Assembly: GCA_018389105.1 (NCBI GenBank)
Contig: JACATO010001096.1
Span: 682,001-746,000 of the forward strand
Direction of reading: 5' to 3'
DNA: 64,000 nucleotides
DNA from: Nautilus pompilius
Lineage: Eukaryota > Mollusca > Cephalopoda > Nautilida > Nautilidae
The notes under the pieces were generated by a model that ran no database searches, was not told the DNA's origin, and saw only the letters and a list, made by a program, of their open reading frames with translations. Below are positions 46,081 through 57,135 of the stretch, piece by piece; position 1 is the first letter of the stretch, and each line of letters begins with the position of its first letter. The position numbers and the translations under genes were made by a program.

Positions 46081-49000
46081 CAATTCCAGCCGGCAGTTAA
46101 AAAAAGAACTGGCTTAGCTACTCTGCCCACTAGAGAAATTACATTAGATTTCGGAAAATAAATACATTCGCGAGGTTGCTGAAGCACTCATCCAAATTTT
46201 TCGCGATTAGGTCATCAATTTACTTCCCTAGCACAAGAACCAGAGATATCCATTGCAAAGCTAGCGATAAAAAATCTATACTTTACCAAATATATCTATC
46301 TATCTTGGTTTCGTTACCGTAACATTCATATAATAAGATAATAAACAAGATAGCAAATAAGTAAACGGCTGCTAGTCGCTAAACTGAAGGTTTCTAATTG
46401 GCCTCGATCCAAGTAGATGTAATGAAACATTAATTATCAACCGTTTTACGACTGTAGAATCATATTTACCGACCGAATTTGATGTTTATGATTGTATTTA
46501 TTCCACAAACGGTGCAATGCAGTTTATAATATTCTCGACATCACAAACCACCTGCTGAAATACCTGTTGATTATGTACAGACCCCACCTTGGCTTCAACG
46601 TTCTCGCGACTTGTCCTTATGAATACGCTGCGTCGATTAAAAGAACTTCAGTTGTAACTTCTGCTATCAGTCTCCTTTGAAACCGATCGAAGTTTATGAA
46701 TATTTGAAAATAAATGTTAGAACCAGATTGCTTTAATTTGATGTAACAGCTTTAACTCTGACAATTTCTTAGTAAAACTTGAAAACTAAATTAAAAATCT
46801 AAGGCTTATGATGGATCCGGTCGGCCCGAGGTTGTTTCATTGATTTGTGTTGTGTTTTGACATCTCGGCATTGTGTAGGGCTCTCAGTGTAGGGCTCCGC
46901 CATTTGGTTTTGAGGAGGGGCTTCGGCCTCACTCGAGTTTTGGACCAGCAGCTCGACCCGTCAGCTCTCAGCCACTGGCGGACTGACGACGTATTTTGAT
47001 AGATGTTAAACTCAATCGGGGTCATTGTTCAAGATAAACCGTTCGAAGTTTCTCTCTTTTTCGGGGACCACTGATCTCTTTACGGGTAACGGAAGGAAAT
47101 ATTGTTCTTCGGCATCCTGGTCAATGATAACCTTGCCTGGCAGACTTTTCATTCCAGCTTACCACACTTAATGTATTTTCTCGGCGATGATGAAGGAGAC
47201 TTCCGTGACCTCTGCTCTCGCGCTCGTCAGCTGAGAGGGGCGGACGTTGTATCTGCTCTCAGCCTGATTCACTTATAAGGGGAAATTGCATATCATTTCC
47301 TTTCGACAGTGTGTGGATCTTAGGTCAGAAAGAAGAGGGCACATTATACGTTAAAATAGTTGTTGGTTTGCTGTCGTTTCACCTTGTTGTAGACCATAAT
47401 AGCAGTAGATACTTAAGGCAACATTTTGAAAACGTCGTGACCAAAATTGCCCTCCCTTTTTAAAAAATCTTCAATTACAACCATAGGTGGCGTCATGTTT
47501 GAGGTGTTTAGACCAGCACGTCACCCTGTCACACCCCCCCTCTGATTGCACAGGCCTTTGTTATTCAACGTGATTTCCCACGTCTCTGTTAATCATGAAA
47601 TCAAATAGTACGTTCCAGATGCTCTTAAAGTTACTCTTTATCGTTGATCCGTGGCTCCAAGAGCGGATTCCATTGCGCGGGCTGTCTTCGTTGATAGATT
47701 CCACTCCACAAATCAAAGCAATGAGTCCTCGCCGCTATATAAGTTATTTTTGTCTGCAGACTTTTTCCAATGTCGTTTGGCAATCAGAAATCTCCTGAAC
47801 AGATTCAGAGTGGTAAAGCTCTTTAAAGACCACCAAGCCCGGTTACCATGGTTGCAGTTGTCTTCTCATCTACCTTTAACCACTTCAGGGTTGATCACAG
47901 AACCCCCCTTTTCCTCCTGCCCGTGTTCTTTAATGTCTTCATTATTCAATGACAAGTTACGCTTGTCTTGGCATCAGGTGGCTGCATTCGGTGTCAGCTC
48001 TGATTGCATTTGAATGCTTTCGGCTACGTGCCCAGGATGGTGATCCAAACTATCTATTTGAAAGTTGAGGATTTTCATTAACCCGTGAGAGCTGAAAGCT
48101 TCGATCTCGTGAATCATATTCACCTGGGGATGAAGCGTTGATCGAACTGGCCCTGCCTGTTCCGCATCTCCGCCGCATCCATTAGGTCAGTTTGGCGGTC
48201 GATGGAAATCGAACCCCAACGCGTTGATTTTTGACGATATTCCACGTTTTTTTTTTTTTTTTTTTTCTGTCTGCTCGGTCGCCAGTCAAGAATTCAGATC
48301 GATCCAATTTGACCGCAAATTAGATTCCTCTCACTTTTGACGACCAGGAGCTACGCGCACTCACGTATCCCATAATTCTGGAGTAACCTCTGGGAGCGTC
48401 CATTATTTAAGATCATCAACTTTCCAAGGATTATAATTAGTACAGCTTCCTCTCTTTTTTGTTCAGGTTTAATTGTATCGCTTGGTACGTGAGAGGAACA
48501 GGTATCACCGGCCAGACATTTGGTCGGAGTTGTATTTTAATAAAACATAAATAAAAGAGCCAACACTAACAACTGATAAGTTTGCATCGAGTCCGCGGAG
48601 GCGTTTCTGTTTGTCCGTTCTCCGGTTTCGGAGATTCCCTGCGGGTCCCCGGGGCTTCCGACCCAGACCGGAACGGGAGTAACCGAGCTCTCCTAGAGAA
48701 AGCGGCCACGTGAGGGATTAGCATCTCGACCCGAGGAGCGGAAGAGACGGCTGATGTAACCGGAATTCCGTCTTAACTCGGCTGAACGGGGTGGAGACGA
48801 GTTATAACTCGAGTACAGACATGGAAACCGAACACCGCCATTTGTTTCTGTTCCCAACTACAAGGAATGAAATGAACATTGGAATACTTAGTTTAAAGGG
48901 GTGTTTTACATGTACAAGTGAAGATCCTATACACTAGCTCTTTATAACAACAGTGTTATGTTATTGAGCATTTTACTGATATTTTTTTTAATCAGTAATT

Positions 49001-51550
49001 TCTGGAATACAAGGTGTAATATTTGAGTCTTCTTTTTTGTAAGAGCCTGACTTGACTTTAACTAAAGATTTGTTAATTTCATTTGGATAAGAATTCATTT
49101 CTAACACATGACAAACACATTTACTTTTACTGGGTAAACTGTTGTTGAATTAAAGCAGAGCAAATGGCTTGGTTAGTAGTAGGAGGAATATTGCTCCAAA
49201 AAACTATTTATTCATATGTTTATCTTTTGACCGTCTAGAAAGGTAAATGTCTGATTAGCTTCTTGTCCCCTGGTAGATCGTAGGGATGACCCGGTGAGAG
49301 AGAAACAACTGTGAAGGATCAATTCCGTGTGGCTACACAACTAAAGCTTCATCATCATCGACGCATCTGAAGTACATTTCGGGTTCGTTGGAAACGGAAT
49401 CTGTATCTAACCTGGTTATCTATGATTGGTGAGGGGTGAACCTACAGATTTCCTTCTTTCTGGGAGTAGAACTGATCGTTCTAAATGAAGAAATAAGGGT
49501 TAGGTAGAACTGTAATGTCTCTTAAAGAGTGATGTGTTCTCAGGGGCAGAGAATTATCAGAGGAGCTAAAACATTCCATAAACATTATCGATTTTCCTCT
49601 CTCAGCATCCGAGTCACTTCACAACCCCCCCCCGCTTTTTAAATTTTTAGTATATATTTATTTCCCTTTCTATTTCTCTACTTTTTTGCTTTCAGCGACT
49701 ACTCCGTCATTCTCATAACTTACAGTGTTTTATTCTCGTTTTACGAGATTAGATTCTCTTCCAAAGCTTTAAATAGAATGTCTTCATAAACCTGCTGCAC
49801 CCAAAGCCAACATTATGGTGTACAGTTTCCAAGGTCCGACCGACCGACATCGCACGGGAGCACCATGAGACTCACACTCTAAGACGTCGGAAAGCATTCT
49901 GAATGTCCTACTTGTGCTTATCCCATTTCAATAGGATTATCGTCCAACTAATATATCTTCTTAGGATCAGCCTGATCGCTATAAACGTGTTTAGAGAGAT
50001 TGGATATAGTTTATCTGCCACTTTCATCCTATTTATTTGATATGCTTAATTTTTTTTCCTGGAATTAAGTAAAGTCCGGATTCCAGATTAACCCTGACGT
50101 CACTAGCGGTCCCTTAATCTGTCTACTAATCCAGCATCAATAGCTTTTTGCACACACCAAAGAAAATTCTTGAGGATTGTTCCCACAGCGGATCGCCTGC
50201 CGGGCCAGATTTTAAAAAAATTAGATGGCGGAGTCATTAGAGAAATTAGATAAGACAACGGCGGAGTCAGATAGCGGATTTTTAAGTTCGTGTATTGGAA
50301 AATATTATCTTTTAACATCTTTGAAAACCCGTTGGATATATTGAAAAGTCATTTTATTCCAGACAGGTGAAGGGAAATATCACTCGATTGTTCGTAGGTG
50401 ATATACATGGTTCTGACATCTCTGGGCTGGCTGATGAAACTTCGATACTGCACAGGACATCAGAGTCTCTCATTAAACACCGATCGATATATATATATAT
50501 GCATATCACCCTACTGAAAAGCAATTTTCCAATAGACTCTCGGCATAAATAATTTGTGGATTCTCTAGAATTGTCTAAGTAACTTTCTAGTTCTTTTAAA
50601 CTATTTAACTAATTTAGCTGATACAAGTAATTATTCTGATGTGTGTAACTGTTCGTTTAGTGAGGCATCCAATTATAAAGGTGAATGTAGGGACTCCGAG
50701 CGTGGAGCTTCCCTCCCCGGTTACGGAGGGATCGTTATATTCGTTACGGGATTATGGATTACGTGCCACGAGCAACGAGAGGCTGCTGTTTAATGGCTCA
50801 TTGAAGAATTCGAATTTGTCTGGTCTTATTTCTGCGTCGGGACGGACTGTCGACTGTGCGAGACTTTGTGAAGAAACCTAACACAAGTATGTATTGGAAT
50901 AATGAGTGAAGAATACCGAGAGGGCGCAGTCCAAACTTATGGTGTCTCTTCTTTGTTTTGGCTATCTCCTCAATTTCTTTGATAAAACCATTTTCATGAT
51001 ACTTTCCAAAGTCTTGGATTTCGACCTTTAGTGCATCGACCATATAAATCTATAAATCGTGTTTACGATTTTTAATTATATATAACGAAACCGCATCATC
51101 ATCATCACTGTCTTTTATAACTCTTTTCATCATATAAAGACTAAATAGGTGCAGTTTGATTTCTTATAACTTGTTTTGTTGGGCATGAGTTTTGGGAGAT
51201 GGATGTTGGCACCGAGCTTAAAACGAAAGGATTGTATAGTAGATTTATTAGGTGATGTGTAAATTGAGGTAAAACAATGAAGGAATGGGTTCAAACTGAC
51301 CGTACCAACATCTACAGTGTGTGTGTGCACTGCCAGTGATCTGACAGCCCACGGTCATCGGTACGAGCTGGTCGTGGATTGTCGAGCTGTAGTAAGTGCG
51401 TGGCGAAGTCGGGGATACGCCATGTTGCCGTCGACCTTTCTCTGTCTGTGGATCAGCTTAACGAGCAGTCGACCCCAGCCCCTGCCAGTGCGAAGACTCG
51501 CGTCTGTTAAGCTGGTGTGCGCACCTGTCCTGAGAGGAAGGGTTTAAAGA
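46081..51550. other. CpG-rich non-coding region with a CpG-free gap
   Basis: No gene recognised; the longest ORF (47651-48013, +) resembles nothing known. A 20-base T run lies at 48247-48266 and a 9-base C run at 49625-49633. The stretch from 48838 to 49231 contains no CpG at all, unlike its flanks. Confidence 0.35.
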
Positions 51551-51625
51551 CATTTTGGTCCAGTGAGCTGGTTTTCGCAGCGGTTCTAACTCCAGGAATC
51601 TGGGTTCGAGGTTTTCTTTAACTCC
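51551..51625 (+). mobile_element. Probable tRNA-derived SINE head
   Basis: GGTCCAGTGAGCTGGTTTTC (51558-51577) resembles an A-box region, followed by CTCCAGGAATCTGGGTTCGAG, of which GGGTTCGAG (51602-51610) is B-box-like. The order and spacing match a tRNA head with a long variable part. The 3' half of the B box is degenerate. The body beyond about 51625 is not defined. Confidence 0.5.
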
Positions 51626-54313
51626 AGCGAACGCCATGGCACAGTCCAAGATTCTCCCCTCACCCCACATCGGACTTCTCAACCGTTGATCCTAAATTCT
51701 GAAAGTTGGCAAAACCAGAGCTCGTTGGACCCCAAACCTGCTGCATAACGATGTCGAGGTGTCTGGTCTTTTTTTCCTCCTAAAATTACAAATTCAGAAT
51801 GTTTAGCACCAGAGTTAAATCCAAGAAGAACGACAAATCTCGGGGCCACTTCTCACCACCGAACTGAGCTATGAATCCCCCCATTTTCTTGTGCTGATAG
51901 CGAACCTGACCAGGTTCCGGGTGCCCGTGGCTCCCGGAGGAATTTTCATATATTTGGGCGATGCGGAGCTGTGAAGTCTCTTCGCATACCTGCGGACAGC
52001 CGCAGTTTCTCATTCGACGTAAGTGCAGCGACACAGCGTGACTATTTAAAACAAGCAAAAGATGCAATCGGGGTGGCTCTGGAACCAAGGTAGCCCCAGT
52101 GTTGAGGTTAAGGTTTAAATGTTCCCTGTAAATAAAATCTAACGAGGTAGGTGTAGTGTTGTGATGAAGCGTTGTTCAAGATCTGCATAAATACCTAGAC
52201 CAGACCGCTAACATCTGGCGCGTTCGCGGCAATCAAACCTGTTTGTGTGTAATCTAATCTCCCAGTCAGACTAACGAATGCTCTTTACAATAGTTTAAGA
52301 TGTTTGGTATTCGGTGCTTTATACTTAAGGCATTTAGTTAAGTTGCGAAACAAAGTCGGAAGTATTAGGTAAACTGAGAACCACGCTGAGGCACGACAAA
52401 TGTAACGGTCGAACACTGTAGCTAATTAATAGTTCCATCCAAAACGGCTTAAACAGAAACTGCTGTCTCCTGCCTGAAGCAGTTCGTGTAGATGCGAAGT
52501 AAAGTGCTACAATTATTTTTCAGTCTAATATCTCTGCTGTATGCAATTATCTTTTTGTGTGCCCCCAGCACAACCACACCGGTTCTGAAGATACCTTCTC
52601 CATCTCTGGTGCTTCTCTTTATCTAGAGCTTAATTGATAAAGGTGGGGGGTAGAAAAACAGCAGAACAAGAGAAGTATCTACGTCTGCTTTATCGTTTCT
52701 TTTCTGTGACCACTTAGAAAACCATACCTTAGGTTCTTCGTTTGAAGCCGGATTCATATTCACAACTCATCGAGAGCGAAGTATCCTAGATCTTTTGGAA
52801 GAAGATAACAGAGAGCCCAAAAACATACTGCAGTAGCTAAAGCAGATGAAAGAATGGTAAGTATAGATGGCAAAAAAGATAATAAAAGAGTTTCCTGAAC
52901 TCTTGGGAAATATACCACAATCACAGAAATATTACGAAAGTATCCAGAGTAAATACAATTCCGATGCTTCGAATTCAATCTCCCGATCTTTTGAAAATGT
53001 CTGTTAGATGGCGATTTTTACAGAATCATCACACGCGAACCGCGAGATTCGGGGTTATTTTCTTGGGCGGAGGAACTGTTGCTACACGACTGACACGTTA
53101 ATCCGGCTGAGTTGGATGAGAAGTTTTAACTCTACGGGGGGGGTTACACCTTTAAAGTCGTCTTTATCCTCAATCAGTTATCGGTCGACGTTTACACAAA
53201 CATTCCTGACCTCCATCGGGTTCTCTCTTTCTCGATTACCCAGAATCTCAACATTGGCCTCATCCCGTGCGGAATAGAATCACCCGAGAGCACCTTCAGC
53301 TCACTTCACGCCGACAGTTCAACATGGCGGCTGCTCCCCTGATGGCGAAGCTTCATTCAGCCGCGTGCCACGGTTTTGTTAGAAGATTCTGCGCTGGGGA
53401 CCAAACACCGGAAAATGGTGCAATCTGTCATAACTTCAGAACAACAGCTTCCCCTTTTCCATGGATGGCGTCGGACAGCTCTGCCAGCAGCAGATCCGCC
53501 CGCTCTGTAGTAATGCCATCCTGACACCCCTGGAAAACCTGCCTGCAAGACTCGGCGGATCACGTGTCCCTACCCAATACTGATCGTAGGTTGGTAGTCT
53601 TTTAATAGATAAACGCTGCCCAGGAATTTAGCATTCCCTTTTATTGCAAGGAAGAGTAAAACTTTCCCCAAAGAGGCACATGGGGCACTGAACCAGCGTC
53701 AGCCAGTCTCTCTCCTTTGAGTTTGGAAAAGACAACCGAAAACTGACCAAACGAATTACGTAGACTCCATTCTCCCCTTAGATTTGTTTCGTAGCACGTA
53801 GCGGGTTACTTTGGGCCATTTTATCTGAGACTTTAATTAAAGCCACTGCAGCCAATGAAGATGAAGGAAAACTATACAATCTTGGAGGAATTCGTTTCTT
53901 TTGCGTCCACCCTTCATCAGACCTACGAGAAAGTCACCAACAAATGCAAGTTCGTTAGGGAAAGTACAGCGTTACTCGCCTTCTATAAAGAGAGGAGAAT
54001 CAATACGGCGAAAGTTCCAATAAATATACTTTCTCTTTTCGATCAGCAAAAGCATAGAATAAGAATTAGTATTTATGTGATCCAACTAGACAGGGGACAC
54101 AGATGGGGACTAAAAAAAATACAAAATATGACGCAATTAAAAAATCTACTTTCATTTTAATGTCTAATAAACTGGAATTACAAGAGCATATTTGACATAA
54201 ACGGTAAATTTGGAGTAAATTGCTAATTGCCTAAGCGAATGAATGTCATTGTAATACTAGAAATCTAGATTCATTTGCAAGGTCAAGCCACATTTGCTGT
54301 TGTTTTTTTACAG
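51626..54313. other. CpG-rich non-coding region
   Basis: Overlapping ORFs of 60-101 codons on both strands, none recognised. Short G run at 53136-53143. Confidence 0.35.
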
Positions 54314-54396
54314 TTATATTCTTTGGATCGAATACTGGGACATCTGTAGCCTGCTGCTGACCCAGCGCCATGTACACTCTGCCGAATCTGTGAGGG
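54314..54396 (+). other. Candidate orphan exon, 83 bp
   Basis: The best-formed splice pair in the right-hand domain: acceptor GTTGTTTTTTTACAG ending 54313 and donor GGG|GTAAGT at 54397. One frame is fully open across it and reads YILWIEYWDICSLLLTQRHV and then HSAESVR; I do not recognise it. An ATG in another frame at about 54370 gives only a 7-codon ORF. It may be a coding exon, a 5' UTR exon of a gene beyond the window, or chance. Confidence 0.3.
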
Positions 54397-55689
54397 GTAA
54401 GTAGCAAAAACCTTATTAAAAGTCGCCTTCTTGTTATATATATTTTTTTTAAAAATCATGAGCTCAATAACAAATCATTCTGGTTACCTGAAGTTGCTAA
54501 TAGTGAAGGGCATAATTATAAATACACCGAACTTTCGGAACGGATTCGTATTACAAGACAAAGAAACACAAACTGAACCTGACTAGGAGGATAAATCACC
54601 GGGGCAGATTTTGGTGTGAGACAAACCAGGTTGACTTAAAATCAATAAACATCGCTTGGGATTCGCGCTCCATGGAAACCGAAAATAAATAAAAGAAACT
54701 CAAAAAAGAAGAAAAACAAATTTTCAGGAGTTGAACAAACTGCTAGATTCAGATGGAAGTGGAGTAAGCAATAGCTTAAGTAGTTTTCTCACCGTTTGCT
54801 GGGTTATCCATAATGCCAACCCAGTTAGTTGGCGGATATATTATACGTCCAGCCCTCATCTTCTATTGTTGTTTTGTTGTCGTTCAAAATGATAATTATG
54901 GAAAAAAATAGAGTTTACTTTGTGATGCGGATTCCCAGTTAGAAGCCACGCCCACACCGCTCGTGTACAGCCGTTCGAAGAACTTATCCGCCGGTTTTTT
55001 AATCAATCATCTTTCGGCCGTCGGTTGTCAGCCAGAGGACCGGCGATGCGCAGAAATTTATGAACAGGATTCGATCAATAGACGCACCCTGGCACCGAGA
55101 AATAATCACCAGGAAAATGATGGGAACACACCGTGCCCTTCCGGAATCTCTCTCTGCATCAGCAACATAATTCACTTGTCAAAGATGTGACCAAGAACGA
55201 CACTGCAATCAATATAAGAGTCCGGGAGAATAGGTAAAAGAGAAGGAAAAAAATTATTAAGCTCTTGTCTTTTATTATTTTCTCTCATCCAATTCTTTTA
55301 ATTGGAGAGGAAAGTAAATCCGACTGTAACTACAAGAGAGGAACCGAGACAGTAACCCAATTACCACAAATCCTGTCAGGGTAATTGAAATTTATCGAAA
55401 GCCATTTTAAAAAAGAAAGGGGTCTTGGAATCTCCCGGGTTTTTTTGTTTTCATTTCTAAATATTTAAGCAGACAGTAAATTTGTTGTTCGTCATTAAGC
55501 TCGACGTGTTCAGCCCGCACAAAGACTAAAAGATGTCGGAAAGGTCGGCTCCTCTCCACCTGATCACCTGGCTCCAGGTGCGCGGTTCGGAGATGACTGC
55601 TCGGCTTGGGTCGACTGGTCCACGAATGTTTGCGATGATCATTTATTAGAAATAGTACCGAGTTCCGTCTACTACTAATAATAATAAAT
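54397..55689. other. CpG-rich non-coding region
   Basis: Nothing recognised beyond the tRNA-like sequence that begins at 55690. Confidence 0.35.
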
Positions 55690-55800
55690 AGCGGCTCGTT
55701 AGTTCAGTGATAGGGCACGCGCACCCCTTCCCGACATGCTCTCTGTTCCAGCTTGTCACCTGTGCTTCCTTCAGGATTTCTGCTTGTGTATATGTGCGTG
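55690..55800 (+). mobile_element. Possible tRNA-derived SINE
   Basis: CGGCTCGTTAGTTCAGTGAT followed by AGGGCACGCGCACC (55692-55725) closely resembles the 5' half of a tRNA with its A box. The B box is poor (CTGTTCCAGC near 55745). Likely a decayed SINE head or tRNA fragment. Confidence 0.38.
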
Positions 55801-56249
55801 GATTCTAATCAAATAAGGGAGATAATTCACCCTTTAAAATAAGCATTTATTTCTCTAGCCGTCTTCAGACGCTTCCGTGGATTGTCCTTTTAATTCGAAC
55901 TATTGGTCAGACGTTTCCATTCTTTCTGTCCCGGGAAATTCCCCACCTGTCACGCAGCGGAGTAAAGGGGCCGCTAAACACGTGGTCAGGGACCAACTTC
56001 GGCTGATTACCGACAAAACGGTCAGGGCGTCAGGCACCAGCAAAGAAAATATCGCGAAGACGGAGCCCCTTACTTGCGACTGTTTGAACTTTCGTGAACA
56101 GACCGCAGACAAATTGTTTCCCAGAACCTTGGCACTGCTCAAGACACACGGTCGCCGTTCAGTTGTTCTGGATGAGGCCGATTTGATCTCGCTGTCACGT
56201 GTTTTCAGGGTCTGGCAAAGACGTACGGGAATTTTGGGTGAGCTCCTTC

Positions 56250-56525
56250 CTTGGAGTCGAATGCCCACCATCCTCTCCCGATCTCACACCGCCCGATTTT
56301 TCCTTGTGGAGGGGGGTGTCGAAGGACCGGGTGTACGCCACCTACCGTCCGCGACCTCCACCAACAGCTCCTCTGAAAACAGGGGGCGCTGTCTGTCGCT
56401 CTTCTCCGCTCTTTCTGCGTGGATGCCGATTGGTAGACATTTTTAAAACCTGTGTGTGCGGTGTGTCTTTGTTTATCAGGACGCTGATAGAAAAATGTAT
56501 ACTTCCTTTTGGCACACCCTGTATA
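56250..56525 (+). pseudogene. mariner-type transposase C-terminal fragment
   Basis: Plus-strand translation gives PPSSPDLTPPDFSLW (about 56266-56310) followed by KDRVYATYRPRPP. This matches the PPRSPDLTPPDFFLWGYVKDRVY block that carries the third catalytic Asp of mariner-family transposases. A degraded C terminus follows, and the element seems to end at GGCACACCCTGTATA (56511-56525), which resembles a mariner-type terminal repeat beside a TA. No upstream DDE blocks or matching 5' terminus are visible within about 1 kb, so it is a 5'-truncated relic. The 189-codon ORF 55877-56446 overlaps it in another frame and is not recognised. Confidence 0.72.
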
Positions 56526-56795
56526 TTTACGATGTTATCCGCCTGTTCTTGAATTGTGGTCACTATTAGAATTTAAAATCTCAGCAGGAAAGAATTATTC
56601 GTTGTTTCCGGTTACATTTATTGGTCCTATTAAAGGTTTTGTTTATTTTAACTCGCATTTCTAACTCAGAAACAACCGACTACTCTCTCTTTGGGGTATG
56701 GACGACTCAGCAATCATATGACGCACAAACCGGAGAAATATCGAGAGTAGTCTGTCCGCTAGCAGCAGAAGGTCCAACGTTTGATTGACTGTGCC

Positions 56796-56798
<3 letters not shown>

Positions 56799-56854
<56 letters not shown>
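56799..56854 (+). repeat. (CA)n microsatellite, ~56 bp
   Basis: Uninterrupted CA dinucleotides. Confidence 0.97.
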
Positions 56855-56855
<1 letters not shown>

Positions 56856-57057
56856 GGGATGCTATTAAATATGCAAAGAGGCACTCCCGTCGCAAATTCT
56901 TTAAGACAGCGGAGCGATTCGGCAGTCTTTGGAAAATTGCCAAGTAGAGACCAGTTTGTCGATTACCAGAATGTTCTAAGCCTTTTACCTAATGTTTAAT
57001 AGCTCCTTTGGATTCCTAAACGGTAAGTCTACATGCCGGTTTATTTTTGACTCCTGC

Positions 57058-57058
<1 letters not shown>

Positions 57059-57131
<73 letters not shown>
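57059..57131 (+). repeat. (GA)n microsatellite, ~73 bp
   Basis: GA dinucleotides with one interruption; lacks the TGACGTCA units of the larger arrays. Confidence 0.96.

Positions 57132-57135
<4 letters not shown>

Noticed and set aside
45338..46187. Ser/Leu/His-rich and Arg/Glu-rich ORFs up to 239 codons
   Set aside because: They are translations of GA/CT minisatellite sequence on both strands, with no unique flanking coding sequence.
48185..48235. B-box-like GGGTTCGATTTCC on the minus strand, possible tRNA
   Set aside because: No A box at the expected distance (a 20-base T run lies close by) and no stem pairing seen.
55877..56446. 189-codon ORF as a host gene
   Set aside because: Its 3' part overlaps a mariner-type transposase fragment in another frame, and the rest shows no recognisable domain.
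56661..56999. Cys/Val- and Thr/His-repeat ORFs
   Set aside because: Translations of the (CA)n microsatellite.
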